A stretch of DNA of 64,000 nucleotides from Lachnospiraceae bacterium (GTDB lineage: Bacteria; Bacillota; Clostridia; Lachnospirales; Lachnospiraceae), in contig JAUNON010000001.1 in assembly GCA_030537145.1 (NCBI GenBank), forward strand, positions 57,577 through 121,576, read 5' to 3'. This document shows positions 1 through 9,240 of this stretch, one piece after another. Position 1 is the stretch's first letter, and every line of letters starts with the position of its first letter. Position numbers and translations under genes: made by a program. Below the pieces are notes generated by a model, which ran no database searches, had not been told where the DNA came from, and saw only the letters and a program-made list of their open reading frames with translations.

Positions 1-560
1 CAATACGAACCTGACCAGCCTGACGTTAAGCGAAGGGCTGAAAACGATTGGAGCCTCAGCGTTCGCCGGCTGTATTAAGCTGCCGGCGGTTACGATACCG
101 TCAACGGTAACGACGATAGGCGCAAACTCTAATCTTACGGGAACGTTTGAGGGGTGCAGCAAGCTGGCTGCGGTAACGCTGAAAGCGGGAACGGACGATG
201 CCCTGATCGGCTGGAACACGTTTGAGAATTGTACAAGCCTGAAAAGTATCGTAATACCGGGGAATTATTATGCGGTAAAATATGACGCATTTAGAGGCTG
301 CACATCGCTGCAGAGCATGGAATGGAAGGCCAGCACCAGTATCTACGCCAACCAGAGTCTGGGTGAAAATGCGTTTTATGGGTGCAGCAGCCTGACGACT
401 GCGGTACTGCCGAAAACGCTGGCGTCCATCGGAGACAGCGCATTTCGGAACAATACGAACCTGACCAGCCTGACGTTAAGCGAAGGGCTGAAAACGATTG
501 GAGCCGCAGCGTTCGCCGGCTGCAGCAAGCTGCCGACGGTTACGATCCCGTCAACGGTTA
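1..560 (+). repeat. 450-bp-period direct repeat inside the LRR gene
   Basis: Bases 1-110 recur at 451-560. The first 55 bases are identical and about eight differences follow in the next 55, after which the copies diverge. The period of 450 bases is exactly 150 codons, so the repeat keeps the reading frame and adds whole LRR units. This looks like recent duplication or gene conversion within the LRR array. Confidence 0.85.
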
Positions 561-1933
561 CGATGATAGGTTCAACGTCGAATCGCACGGGAGTTTTTGA
601 AAACTGTGCTGCTTTGACAAAAGTAACGATCAAGAAAAATACAAACGCAGACGAGTGCACGCTGGGGCAGAATACCTTTAAAGGCTGTATCAGTCTGAGC
701 TACGTTTACATTCCTTCGACCTATACTACCTTCTGCAGCAGCAATATATTTGCGAACCGAGGGATCGCACTGTCCATCTGGGGCGAGTGGGGAAGCGCGG
801 CGGAGACCTTTGCCGACGCTAATGATATTCCGTTTAACAGACAGGGGCTGCAGCTGGGAGTGCCGGATCATATTCAGGCGATTAACCGGGCAAGTCAGAT
901 CGAGGTTCGCTGGGATACGGTAGAGTATGCAGATCAGTATGTGGTTCTGAGAAAGACCGGAAGCTCGGAATATAAGGAAATTGCGAAGGTAAAAACCAAT
1001 CGCTATTATGACTCCGGTGTTACTGCGGGAACCACGTATGAGTACACGGTAAAGGCCATGTATAACAATATGTCCGGAAGCTATCTTACAAACGGCGCAA
1101 AGGTTTTTCGGCTGAATATGCCGATTGTTCGTTCGGTGGTGAATGTATCTTCCGGTCTGCAGATTACCTGGAATCAGGTTTCCTATGCCAAGTCATATGT
1201 GATTTACCGCAGAACGCTGAACGGATCTTATTCCACTGTTGCAACGGTAAGCGCTGGCAAGGGAACCTATATAGATACGTCTGTGCGCAATAACGCCGGT
1301 GCTGGGTATCGGTATACTGTGCGTGCCCTGTCGGGAGCGCCTGTAACATCGGTGAGCGACTGCAGAGAGTGCTCGGCGATCCGGCTGCTGACACCGAAGC
1401 TGAGCGTATCCAATGTATCGGGCGGCGTGAATCTGAGCTGGGATAAGATTACCGGAGCCTCCGGATATGCGATTTACCGGAAAACCAAAAATACGGCATA
1501 TACAAAGATTGCGACGGTGAACAGCAGAAACGTAGTAACTTATAAAGATACCTCTGTGAAGAGCCATAACGGAAGCGCCTACATTTATACTGTCCGGGCA
1601 ATAAATGGGAATTCCATAAGTGTGGGTATGGATAAGAGCATTACCCGCCTTACCTCACCGTCAATTACCGGACTGACAAATTCGGCCTCACGGAAGCTGA
1701 CCTGCAAGTGGAGCAGTAATGCGAAGGCCACCAAATATCAGCTTCAGTATGCCACAAACAGCAGCTTTTCAGGCGCAAAAACGGTATCGGTAGGGAAAAA
1801 GCTGAAATATACCTTATCCGGACTGACGAAAGGGAAACGGTATTATGTGCGTGTCCGTGCGGTTAGAACCGTGGGATCTGCCACGTATTATTCTGCCTGG
1901 AGCAGCTATTCCAGCATGAAGATCAGCAAATAA
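2..1933 (+). CDS. BspA-like leucine-rich-repeat / fibronectin III surface protein (5' end missing)
   Basis: The frame is open from base 2, so the start lies upstream of the window; 643 residues are visible. The first ~290 residues are BspA/TpLRR-type repeats with the spacing 'F.GC..L..V.IP..V..IG', for example 'AFAGCSKLPTVTIP'. About four fibronectin-III-like domains follow, each starting near a 'P.......GL.I.W....A..Y.IYR' signature (clear at 1120, 1400 and 1660), and the protein ends at the last one ('SYSSMKISK'). No LPxTG sorting motif, choline-binding repeat or C-terminal membrane segment is present, so any anchoring must come from the missing N-terminus or from non-covalent binding. Proteins of this type are usually secreted adhesins or matrix-binding proteins; the ligand here cannot be told. 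An intrinsic terminator follows about 90 bases after the stop. Confidence 0.85.
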   Translation, partial: NTNLTSLTLSEGLKTIGASAFAGCIKLPAVTIPSTVTTIGANSNLTGTFEGCSKLAAVTLKAGTDDALIGWNTFENCTSLKSIVIPGNYYAVKYDAFRGCTSLQSMEWKASTSIYANQSLGENAFYGCSSLTTAVLPKTLASIGDSAFRNNTNLTSLTLSEGLKTIGAAAFAGCSKLPTVTIPSTVTMIGSTSNRTGVFENCAALTKVTIKKNTNADECTLGQNTFKGCISLSYVYIPSTYTTFCSSNIFANRGIALSIWGEWGSAAETFADANDIPFNRQGLQLGVPDHIQAINRASQIEVRWDTVEYADQYVVLRKTGSSEYKEIAKVKTNRYYDSGVTAGTTYEYTVKAMYNNMSGSYLTNGAKVFRLNMPIVRSVVNVSSGLQITWNQVSYAKSYVIYRRTLNGSYSTVATVSAGKGTYIDTSVRNNAGAGYRYTVRALSGAPVTSVSDCRECSAIRLLTPKLSVSNVSGGVNLSWDKITGASGYAIYRKTKNTAYTKIATVNSRNVVTYKDTSVKSHNGSAYIYTVRAINGNSISVGMDKSITRLTSPSITGLTNSASRKLTCKWSSNAKATKYQLQYATNSSFSGAKTVSVGKKLKYTLSGLTKGKRYYVRVRAVRTVGSATYYSAWSSYSSMKISK

Positions 1934-2018
1934 CGCAAAGCTCTTGTATTAGCTGCAAAGTCCGCAGGAGGAGAAATGACCGAAGGACCGAACCGGAAAA
2001 GAGTATTGCAAATGCCAA

Positions 2019-2055
2019 AAAAGGGCATCGCAGGAAGTCTGCGATGCCCTTTACT
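2019..2055 (+). terminator. intrinsic terminator after the LRR gene
   Basis: A perfect 10-bp stem, GGGCATCGCA (2023-2032) and TGCGATGCCC (2040-2049), with a 7-base loop is preceded by an A-run and followed by TTTACTTT. It separates the LRR gene from holB and argues against any holB start upstream of it. Confidence 0.85.
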
Positions 2056-2125
2056 TTGTGCTTCAAATATGTTATTCTTACTGTGGTGTTGTGCGCAATT
2101 TATGTGCACAGGGAGGTGGCAGAAG

Positions 2126-3118
2126 ATGTCAGGACTGAAAGATATTATTGGACATGAACAGACGATTGCGCATTTGCAGAATGCGATCCTTTCAAATAAA
2201 GTCAGCCATGCATATCTGATCCAGGGAGATCCGGGATCGGGAAAGCGGACGGTGGCGGACGCCTTTGCGATGACGCTGCAGTGTGAGGCGCAGGGCGCAG
2301 ATGCCTGCGGGCAGTGCCGTTCCTGCCGCCAGTCTGTCAGCCGGAATCATCCGGATATTATATATATTACCCACGAAAAGCCAAACAGCATCGGGGTCGA
2401 TGAGATCCGGGAGCAGTTGGTCAATGATATTCAGATTAAGCCTTACAATGGAAAATACAAGGTATACATTGTGGCGGAAGCGGAGAAAATGACGGTGCAG
2501 GCTCAGAACGCACTGCTAAAGACGCTGGAGGAGCCTCCGGCCTATGCAGTGATTCTGCTGCTGACGGTGAACGCATCCATCCTGCTGGAAACGATCCGTT
2601 CCCGCTGTGTGCTGCTGAATCTTAAACCGGTGCAGAGCCAGAAGGTGAAAAAATATCTGATGGAGCACCTGGAAATTCCGGATTATCAGGCGGATATCTG
2701 TGCGGCCTTTGCACAGGGAAGCATAGGACGGGCCATGTCACTGGCCTCCTCAGAGGAGTTTAACGGGATAAAGGCTTCCGCACTGCAGATTTTGTGCAAT
2801 GTTAAGGAAATGGATCTCAATGAGATCATCGGCATGGTAAAAAATGTGGTTCAGTATAAGATTGCGATTAAGGATTATCTGGACCTGATGGCAGTATGGT
2901 TTCGGGATGTGCTGTATTTTAAGGCGACCCGGGATGTGGACGGTATTATTTTTAAGGACCAGCTTAAAGGGATCCGCAGCAATGCCAGCACCAGCTCCTA
3001 TGAAGGGCTGGAGGAGATCCTGCAGGCGCTGCAGAAGGCAAAGGTGCGGCTGGATGCGAATGTAAACTTTGAATTGACTATGGAGCTGCTGTTCCTTACG
3101 ATTAAGGAAAATGTATGA
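2126..3118 (+). CDS. holB: DNA polymerase III delta' subunit (clamp loader)
   Basis: A 330-residue AAA+ protein that acts in the clamp-loader complex, opening the sliding clamp onto primed DNA. It opens with 'GHEQTIAHLQNAI' and has a Walker A loop 'GDPGSGKR' near residue 35, a cysteine zinc-binding cluster ('CEAQ..ACGQCRSC') near 55-70, 'ALLKTLEEPP' and an SRC motif ('IRSRC'), all typical of delta'. The modified Walker A (KR instead of KT/KS) suits the non-hydrolysing delta' role. The chosen ATG at 2126 has GGGAGG seven bases upstream; the frame is open back to 1976, but that stretch crosses the terminator at 2019-2055. ricT follows 28 bases downstream, the conserved Firmicutes order. Confidence 0.93.
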   Translation: MSGLKDIIGHEQTIAHLQNAILSNKVSHAYLIQGDPGSGKRTVADAFAMTLQCEAQGADACGQCRSCRQSVSRNHPDIIYITHEKPNSIGVDEIREQLVNDIQIKPYNGKYKVYIVAEAEKMTVQAQNALLKTLEEPPAYAVILLLTVNASILLETIRSRCVLLNLKPVQSQKVKKYLMEHLEIPDYQADICAAFAQGSIGRAMSLASSEEFNGIKASALQILCNVKEMDLNEIIGMVKNVVQYKIAIKDYLDLMAVWFRDVLYFKATRDVDGIIFKDQLKGIRSNASTSSYEGLEEILQALQKAKVRLDANVNFELTMELLFLTIKENV

Positions 3119-3146
3119 CAGTGAGATTAGAAAAGGATGAACAGAA

Positions 3147-4103
3147 ATGACGAAAATCGTAGGAGTCCGTTTCCGCAATGCGGGAAAGGTGTATTATTTT
3201 GATCCGAAGGATTATAAAATCAGACCGGGCGACCATGTAATTGTAGAAACCGCCCGGGGAATCGAATATGGAACCGTGACCGGAAAGGTACAGGAGGTGG
3301 CGGAGGAAAAAATCGTCCAGCCGCTGAAGCCGGTGATCCGACCGGCCAGCGCCGAGGATGATGCCCGGGCAAGGCGGAACCGGGAAAAGGAGCGGGAGGC
3401 TATGGCGATCTGCAAAGAGAAGATCCAGAAGCGGAATCTGGAAATGAAGCTGATCGATGCAGAATACACCTTCGATAACAATAAGGTGCTTTTTTATTTT
3501 ACCGCCGATGGCCGCATTGATTTCCGGGAGCTGGTCAAGGACCTGGCGGCAGTGTTCCGTACCCGGATTGAGCTGCGGCAGATCGGTGTGCGGGATGAGA
3601 CAAAGATCCTGGGAGGCGTAGGGATCTGCGGCCGGCCTTTGTGCTGCAGTACCTTCCTGTCGGAATTTGCCCCGGTTTCGATCAAGATGGCGAAGGAGCA
3701 GAATCTGTCTTTGAATCCCACCAAGATCTCCGGTGTCTGCGGCCGGCTGATGTGCTGCCTGAAGAACGAGCAGGAGACCTACGAATATCTGAACAGCAAG
3801 CTGCCGGGGATCGGAGATACGGTTACTACCGATACCGGGCTGCAGGGAGAGGTTTCCAGCGTCAATGTACTTCGCCAGAAGGTGAAGGTGCTGGTCAGCG
3901 TAGATGACGAGAAGGAGCTTCAGGAATACGATGTGAAGGAGCTGAAGTTCAAGCCCCGCCGGAAAAAGGAAAAAGGAAATAACGGGGATAAGGCTGAAAA
4001 ATCCGGTAAGAACAATAAAGAGAGCAGAGCGGATAAGGAATTGCGGGAGCTGGAGGCTCTGGAGAAAAAGGAAGGAAAATCCAGACTGGAGGATAAGGAA
4101 TGA
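3147..4103 (+). CDS. ricT: PSP1-domain protein RicT (YaaT)
   Basis: 318 residues. The start 'MTKIVGVRFRNAGKVYYFDP' and the two cysteine motifs 'CGRPLCC' and 'CGRLMCC' near the middle are the PSP1/YaaT signature. In Bacillus, RicT works with RicA and RicF in an Fe-S-containing complex that promotes RNase Y-dependent mRNA maturation and affects sporulation and competence (family knowledge). The C-terminal ~50 residues are a Lys/Glu-rich low-complexity tail ('KPRRKKEKGNNGDK'). The gene is sandwiched between holB and trmN6 as in many Firmicutes, but the usual neighbour yabA is absent. The stop overlaps the next start by four bases, so translation is probably coupled. Confidence 0.92.
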   Translation: MTKIVGVRFRNAGKVYYFDPKDYKIRPGDHVIVETARGIEYGTVTGKVQEVAEEKIVQPLKPVIRPASAEDDARARRNREKEREAMAICKEKIQKRNLEMKLIDAEYTFDNNKVLFYFTADGRIDFRELVKDLAAVFRTRIELRQIGVRDETKILGGVGICGRPLCCSTFLSEFAPVSIKMAKEQNLSLNPTKISGVCGRLMCCLKNEQETYEYLNSKLPGIGDTVTTDTGLQGEVSSVNVLRQKVKVLVSVDDEKELQEYDVKELKFKPRRKKEKGNNGDKAEKSGKNNKESRADKELRELEALEKKEGKSRLEDKE

Positions 4104-4846
4104 CGTCACAGGCGCTGCTGAAGCCGGGCGAGCGCCTGGATGAGCTGCAAAGAAACGGATACCGGATCATACAAAATGAGAATCTGTTTTGCTTCGGCAT
4201 GGATGCTGTGCTGCTGTCTGCATTTGCGCAGGTAAAAAAGGAAGAGCGGGTGCTGGATCTGGGGACAGGGACCGGGGTGATTCCCATTTTGCTGGAGGCC
4301 AGGACCCAGGGAAAGCATTTTACCGGGTTGGAAATTTGCCCGGAGAGCGCTGATATGGCCAGGCGCAGCGTGCAGTACAATCATCTGGAAGAAAAAATAG
4401 AAATCGTACAGGGAGACATCAAAGAAGCCGACCGGATCTTTCCACCGGCTTCTTTTGACGTGGTGACAAGCAACCCTCCTTATATGACGGCACATCACGG
4501 ACTGGTGAATCCCCGGCAGGACCGGGCAGCGGCCCGGCATGAAATTCTGTGTACGCTGGAGGATGTGATAAGCCAGGCGGCCCGGGCGCTTCCCTTCCAG
4601 GGGAGATTCTATATGGTGCACCGGCCCTTCCGGATGGCGGAGATTATCCGGACCCTGAGCCGGTATCGGTTGGAGCCGAAGCGCATCCGGCTGGTTTACC
4701 CCTTTGCAGACAAGGAGCCGAATATGCTGCTGATCGAAGCCCGGAAGGGGGGAAATCCCAGAGTCACGGTGGAGCCGCCCCTGATCGTATATGAAAAGCC
4801 GGGCAAATATACGCCGGAGGTGCGGGATCTGTATTACGGAGCGTGA
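4100..4846 (+). CDS. trmN6: tRNA1(Val) (adenine37-N6)-methyltransferase family protein
   Basis: 248-residue SAM-dependent methyltransferase. The SAM-binding motif 'VLDLGTGTGVIPILL' is near residue 51 and the adenine-N6 catalytic motif 'NPPYM' near residue 131, together the mark of the YfiC/YabB group. The N-terminal 'ERLDELQRNGYRIIQ' is also typical. It overlaps ricT by ATGA (4100-4103). Position between ricT and rsmI matches yabB of Bacillus. The exact tRNA target is inferred from family membership. Confidence 0.85.
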   Translation: MTSQALLKPGERLDELQRNGYRIIQNENLFCFGMDAVLLSAFAQVKKEERVLDLGTGTGVIPILLEARTQGKHFTGLEICPESADMARRSVQYNHLEEKIEIVQGDIKEADRIFPPASFDVVTSNPPYMTAHHGLVNPRQDRAAARHEILCTLEDVISQAARALPFQGRFYMVHRPFRMAEIIRTLSRYRLEPKRIRLVYPFADKEPNMLLIEARKGGNPRVTVEPPLIVYEKPGKYTPEVRDLYYGA

Positions 4847-4920
4847 GGCGGAAGCCGTACCGCAGGGCTGCGCCGGCAGGAAAAAGGAAACGATGACGCA
4901 GGAGGAAAAGGGGAACCGAT

Positions 4921-5778
4921 ATGCAGGGAAAATTATATCTGTGTGCCACACCCATCGGAAATCTGGAGGATATGACCTTCCGGGCGGTGCGCATTTTGCA
5001 GGAGGCGGATCTGATCGCAGCGGAGGATACCCGCAACAGTATTAAGCTGCTGAACCATTTTGAGATCAAAACGCCTATGACCAGCTACCATGAGTATAAC
5101 AAAATCGAGAAAGCGCATTACCTGATCCGGCAGATGCAGGAGGGAAAAAATGTGGCTCTGATCACGGATGCAGGCACGCCGGGAATTTCCGATCCGGGAG
5201 AGGAGCTGGTGCGGCTTGCCTATGAAGCGGGAATTTCCGTTACCTCCCTGCCCGGAGCCTGTGCCTGTGTGACGGCATTGACCCTTTCCGGACTGCCCAC
5301 CAGGAGATTTTGCTTTGAAGCGTTCCTGCCTTCCGATAAAAAGGAACGGCAGGAAATCCTGGAGGAGCTAAGGTGCGAGACCCGCACCGTGATTCTCTAT
5401 GAGGCACCGCACCGGCTGCGCCGCACCCTTCAGGAGCTGCTGGATACGCTGGGAGACCGGAGGATCACCCTTTGCCGGGAGCTGACAAAGCGGCACGAGA
5501 CTGCGTTTGTTTCCACCCTGCAGGGGGCGCTGGAGGCTTACCGGGATCAGGAGCCGAAGGGGGAATGCGTGATCGTGATGGAGGGACGCAGCCGCCGGGA
5601 AATGAAGGAGGAAGAGCAGAAATCCTGGGAGGAGACGGAGCTGCAGGCCCATATGGAGCTGTATCTGAATCAGGGAATGGATCAGAAGGAGGCCATGAAG
5701 GCAGTGGCCCGGGACCGGGGGATCAGCAAGCGGGACGTATACCGGATGCTGCTAAACCAGCAGGGGCCGGGGGCTTGA
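4921..5778 (+). CDS. rsmI: 16S rRNA (cytidine1402-2'-O)-methyltransferase
   Basis: 285 residues. 'LYLCATPIGNLEDMTFRA', 'AEDTRNS', 'ALITDAGTPGISDPG' and 'SLPGACA' are the conserved RsmI (YraL) blocks of the tetrapyrrole-methylase fold. The enzyme methylates C1402 in the decoding centre of the 30S subunit. The ATG at 4921 has an AGGAGGAAAAGG purine tract just upstream. It is the last gene of the holB block; a new promoter overlaps its stop codon. Confidence 0.94.
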   Translation: MQGKLYLCATPIGNLEDMTFRAVRILQEADLIAAEDTRNSIKLLNHFEIKTPMTSYHEYNKIEKAHYLIRQMQEGKNVALITDAGTPGISDPGEELVRLAYEAGISVTSLPGACACVTALTLSGLPTRRFCFEAFLPSDKKERQEILEELRCETRTVILYEAPHRLRRTLQELLDTLGDRRITLCRELTKRHETAFVSTLQGALEAYRDQEPKGECVIVMEGRSRREMKEEEQKSWEETELQAHMELYLNQGMDQKEAMKAVARDRGISKRDVYRMLLNQQGPGA

Positions 5779-5803
5779 AATGCCTGTGATACTATGCTAA
5801 AAT
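5775..5803 (+). promoter_or_regulatory. promoter for the envelope glycopolymer cluster
   Basis: TTGAAA (5775-5780), a 17-base spacer, then TAAAAT (5798-5803) with an extended -10 TGC before it. It begins inside the rsmI stop region and lies about 65 bases before the first glycosyltransferase start. The same architecture occurs at 13524 and, on the minus strand, at 24900. Confidence 0.7.
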
Positions 5804-5869
5804 GACCGTAGTTCATAATATTGAAATATTTTTGTAACTATTTTTATGGGTGAATAAGGGGAGGAAGAG

Positions 5870-7000
5870 ATGCCGAAAGTATCGATTATAGTACCGACAT
5901 ATAATGTGGAGATGTACCTGGAGGAGTGTATGGAGAGCCTGGTGCGGCAGACGCTGCGGGATATTGAGATCGTCTGTGTCAATGACGGCTCGAAGGACAG
6001 CTCACTGGATATTCTGAAAAGATATGCTGCCGATGATGAGCGGGTAGTGATCATAGATAAGGAAAACGGCGGTTACGGGAAGGCGATGAATGTGGGCCTG
6101 GACCGGGCCACGGGAGAATATATCGGCATCGTGGAGCCGGATGATTACGTTCCTCTGAATATGTATGAGGATCTGTATCAGGCGGCAGTAAAGGAGGATC
6201 TGGACTTTGTAAAGGCAGATTTTTACCGTTTTACCACGGAAAAACGGACCGGAAATATGGAGCTGGTATATAACCGCCTGGATCGTTCGAAGGAGTGGTA
6301 CGGCAAGGTGGTGACACCCACAGAGGTTCCTGTTGTGACCACCTTTGTCATGAATACCTGGAGCGGGATTTATAAAAGAAGCTTTCTGGAGAAGTATCAT
6401 ATCCGTCATCACGAGACGCCGGGCGCTTCCTTCCAGGACAATGGATTTTTCTGGCAGACCTTTATGTATGCCGAGCGGGCCATGTTTGTGGGGAAGCCCT
6501 ACTATATGAACCGCAGGGATAACCCGAATTCTTCCGTAAAAAGCCGGGAAAAGGTCTATTGCATGAATGAGGAATACAAGTATATCCGGGAGATTTTCCT
6601 GCGGGAGGAAAATAAGGAGCGCTGGGAAAAGCTGAAAACCTACTATAATCTGAAGCGCTACCGCAACTATATCTTTACCCTGAAAAGAATTGGAGCGGAA
6701 TTCAAACAGGAATATATCCGGCGTATTGCGGAAGAATTTCAGGAAAGTATGGCGGCGGGAGAGGTGGATCCCTCCCTGCTGAACGAGAAGGAGCAGGCAG
6801 AGTTTGCATTGCTGATAAAGAGCCCGGATGAATTTTATGAAAAGATCGGCAAATATACGAAGCAGGAGGATATCTCCGATGTGACAAAGGCTACATTGAG
6901 CAAGCGGCTGCGGGACATCGAGACCTCTACCACCTATAAGGTGGGTAAAGCGGTGATGTACTGGCCGATTAAGATTAAGAAAGCAATCAAAGGCAAATAG
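5870..7000 (+). CDS. GT2 family glycosyltransferase
   Basis: 376 residues. The N-terminal GT-A domain has 'VSIIVPTYNVEMYLEECMES', 'VNDGSKDSS' and the metal-binding acidic motif 'EPDDY' near residue 100. The C-terminal half has no recognisable catalytic domain and ends in a basic tail 'ETSTTYKVGK...KKAIKGK' that recurs at the end of the large glycosyltransferase at 19007-21457. It probably adds a sugar to a lipid-linked envelope polymer on the cytoplasmic face; donor and acceptor cannot be told. ATG at 5870 has GGGGAGGAAGAG upstream. It is the first gene after the cluster promoter. Confidence 0.85.
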   Translation: MPKVSIIVPTYNVEMYLEECMESLVRQTLRDIEIVCVNDGSKDSSLDILKRYAADDERVVIIDKENGGYGKAMNVGLDRATGEYIGIVEPDDYVPLNMYEDLYQAAVKEDLDFVKADFYRFTTEKRTGNMELVYNRLDRSKEWYGKVVTPTEVPVVTTFVMNTWSGIYKRSFLEKYHIRHHETPGASFQDNGFFWQTFMYAERAMFVGKPYYMNRRDNPNSSVKSREKVYCMNEEYKYIREIFLREENKERWEKLKTYYNLKRYRNYIFTLKRIGAEFKQEYIRRIAEEFQESMAAGEVDPSLLNEKEQAEFALLIKSPDEFYEKIGKYTKQEDISDVTKATLSKRLRDIETSTTYKVGKAVMYWPIKIKKAIKGK

Positions 7001-7093
7001 ATTTGGCTCAGACAGCGGGAGCGGGCGGCCAGGGGGCAGCCCGTGAAAAAGGGGGGCGGAAACGGACTTCCCCGGAGCTGAGGAGGAACAGAG

Positions 7094-8188
7094 ATGAAAA
7101 AGGTATCGGTGGTGCTTCCGGTCTACAATGTGGAAGAATATCTGGAAAAGTGCCTGGACAGTGTCATTCATCAGACACTGCGGGAGATTGAGATTATCTG
7201 TGTGGATGACGGATCCACGGATGGCTCCGGAGCCATATTGGAGGCGTATCGGGCAAAGGATCCCAGGATCCGGGTTCTGCATCAGGAGAACCGGTTTGCC
7301 GGGGCTGCCAGAAACAAAGGCCTGGAGGAGGCTTCCGGAAAATATGTAATCTTCTGGGATTCCGATGACTATTTTGAAAAAACGGCGCTGGAGAAGCTGT
7401 ACCGAAGATGTGAGGCGGACCAGGCGCAGATCGGCGTCTGCGCCGGAAAGCGGCTGGACGATGCCACCGGGCTGGTTTATCCGGTGGGGGCGTATCTGAA
7501 CCGCAGGATGCTGCCGAAAAAAATGCCCTTTCAGAAAGGAGACATTCCCGGATATCTGTTTAATTTTACGACGAATGTTCCATGGAACAAGCTGTATCTG
7601 CGGGAATTTATTATGGAACAGGGACTGCGGTATCAAACGCTGCGGCAGGCGAATGACGTTTATTTCAGCATGATGGCGCTGTTTTTGGCGGAGCGGATCA
7701 CGGTAGTGAAGGCTCCGCTGGTAATCTACCGGGTGGATAATCCTAAGAGCCTGACCGGGAAGGCATCCGTCAACCAGACCTGTACCATCCAGGCATACCG
7801 AAGCGTCCTGGAGCGTCTGGAGCAGGAGGAGGGATTTACGGAAAAGGTGCGGCAGAGCTTTGCAAATAAGGTCTGGGATGCGCTTCTGTATTCCTTAAAG
7901 ACCCAGAGAAATGTACAGGCGTATCTGGAGCTGTTTTCCCTCTATAAGGAGCAGGCGCTGGAAGAATTTCAGATCAGCGGGCAGGAAGAGGCGTACATTT
8001 ATAATGAACAGCAGCGGGAGGACCTGCGCCAGATGCAGCGGCTGGATGCCCAGGATTTTCTGCTGTACCAGTTCCGCAGCTATGAAAGACGATTTCAGAT
8101 TGCTACGGGAAAGCGGCTGATTCTGGAATCCCGTTTCGGAAACCGGGTGGAGAGAAAGCTGGCCCGGATTCTTGCGCCCGGAAAATAA
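7094..8188 (+). CDS. GT2 family glycosyltransferase
   Basis: 364 residues. The GT-A domain is clear: 'VSVVLPVYNVEEYLEKCLDS', 'VDDGSTDGS' and the DxD-type 'DSDDYF' near residue 93. 'NRFAGAARNKGLE' is the usual nucleotide-sugar segment. The C-terminal ~150 residues are helical and not assignable. It resembles the preceding gene only in the N-terminal domain and lacks its 'ETSTT' tail. AGGAGG lies eight bases before the ATG. Likely acts in the same glycopolymer pathway. Confidence 0.85.
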   Translation: MKKVSVVLPVYNVEEYLEKCLDSVIHQTLREIEIICVDDGSTDGSGAILEAYRAKDPRIRVLHQENRFAGAARNKGLEEASGKYVIFWDSDDYFEKTALEKLYRRCEADQAQIGVCAGKRLDDATGLVYPVGAYLNRRMLPKKMPFQKGDIPGYLFNFTTNVPWNKLYLREFIMEQGLRYQTLRQANDVYFSMMALFLAERITVVKAPLVIYRVDNPKSLTGKASVNQTCTIQAYRSVLERLEQEEGFTEKVRQSFANKVWDALLYSLKTQRNVQAYLELFSLYKEQALEEFQISGQEEAYIYNEQQREDLRQMQRLDAQDFLLYQFRSYERRFQIATGKRLILESRFGNRVERKLARILAPGK

Positions 8189-8254
8189 GCCGCAGAAGCG
8201 GCGGCAAGCCCGAAGGGGATTGCGGACAGTGATAAGATAAAACAGGAGAGAAAA

Positions 8255-9169
8255 ATGTCAGTATTATCTGTAGTGCTTCCTGCGTACAATGAGGAGGCTA
8301 TGCTGCCCAAGGCAGCAGAAACATTGAAAAATATCCTGGAAAAAGAAAAAATCAGTTATGAATTGGTATTTGTGGATGACGGCTCCAGGGATCGCACCTG
8401 GCAGTGCATCCGGGAAGCGGCGGAAAAAGATGCGCATGTGAGGGGCGTACACTTTTCCCGGAATTTCGGAAAGGAGGCCGCTATCTTTGCGGGGCTGGCC
8501 AGTGCGTCAGGAGACTGTACGGCAGTGATGGACTGTGATCTGCAGCATCCCCCGGAGACCCTGGTGGAGATGTACCGCAAATGGGAACAGGGCTATGAGG
8601 TGGTGGAAGGCGTGAAGCGCAGCAGGGGGAAAGAAGGACGGCTGCATAAAGCATGTGCGGGCCTGTTTTACCGCCTGATGTCCAAGGCTACCCAGATCGA
8701 TATGTCCCGGGCTTCGGACTTTAAGCTGCTGGACCGAAAAGCAGTGGAAACCCTGCTGGAGATGCCGGAAAGAAATGCGTTTTTCCGGGCAATGTCTGCC
8801 TGGATCGGCTTTAGGACGACTGCTGTGGAATTTGATGTGCAGGAGCGGGAGGCCGGCGCTTCCAAATGGTCTACCAGGTCTCTGGTGAAATATGCGATCA
8901 CCAATATCGTAGGATATTCTGCGGCGCCCATGCAGTTTGTCACAGGAGCCGGCATAGTTGTATTTTTGATTGCGGTAGTCCTGGGCATCCAGACATTGGT
9001 GCGCTACTTTAGCGGGCAGGCAGTGGAGGGATTTACCACGGTGATTCTGCTGCTTTTGTTTATCGGCAGCGTGATTATGATCAGCCTGGGGATCATCGGA
9101 TATTATATCTCCCGTATTTACGAGGAGGTAAAGGGGCGGCCCAGATATATTATTTCAAAGAAAATATAG
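8255..9169 (+). CDS. GtrB/DPM1-like polyprenyl-phosphate glycosyltransferase
   Basis: 304 residues. The GT-A domain begins 'LSVVLPAYNEEAMLPKAAET' and holds 'VDDGSRDRTW' and 'DCDLQHPPE' (metal and donor site). 'RASDFKLLDRKAVE' is typical of the GtrB/polyprenol-phosphate group. Two C-terminal transmembrane segments lie near residues 228-248 and 263-288. This family charges undecaprenyl phosphate with one sugar, which is then flipped, often by a GtrA protein; a gtrA-like gene ends the same cluster at 21513. The sugar is unknown. Confidence 0.85.
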   Translation: MSVLSVVLPAYNEEAMLPKAAETLKNILEKEKISYELVFVDDGSRDRTWQCIREAAEKDAHVRGVHFSRNFGKEAAIFAGLASASGDCTAVMDCDLQHPPETLVEMYRKWEQGYEVVEGVKRSRGKEGRLHKACAGLFYRLMSKATQIDMSRASDFKLLDRKAVETLLEMPERNAFFRAMSAWIGFRTTAVEFDVQEREAGASKWSTRSLVKYAITNIVGYSAAPMQFVTGAGIVVFLIAVVLGIQTLVRYFSGQAVEGFTTVILLLLFIGSVIMISLGIIGYYISRIYEEVKGRPRYIISKKI

Positions 9170-9240
9170 GCTGCGGAAGGCTTTTGCGGGCCCGGCATGA
9201 CCCGGGAAATTGCAAGAACAGGACTTAGGAGTGCACAGAT

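Noticed and set aside
1976-2125. Longer holB with a start at 1976
   Set aside because: The extension would translate through a strong terminator hairpin (2019-2055), and it adds residues not found in the family.
6002-7636. Long minus-strand open frame (544 codons) opposite the two GT2 genes
   Set aside because: It is antisense to two clear glycosyltransferases, has no recognisable domain, and its residues mirror the codon bias of the other strand.
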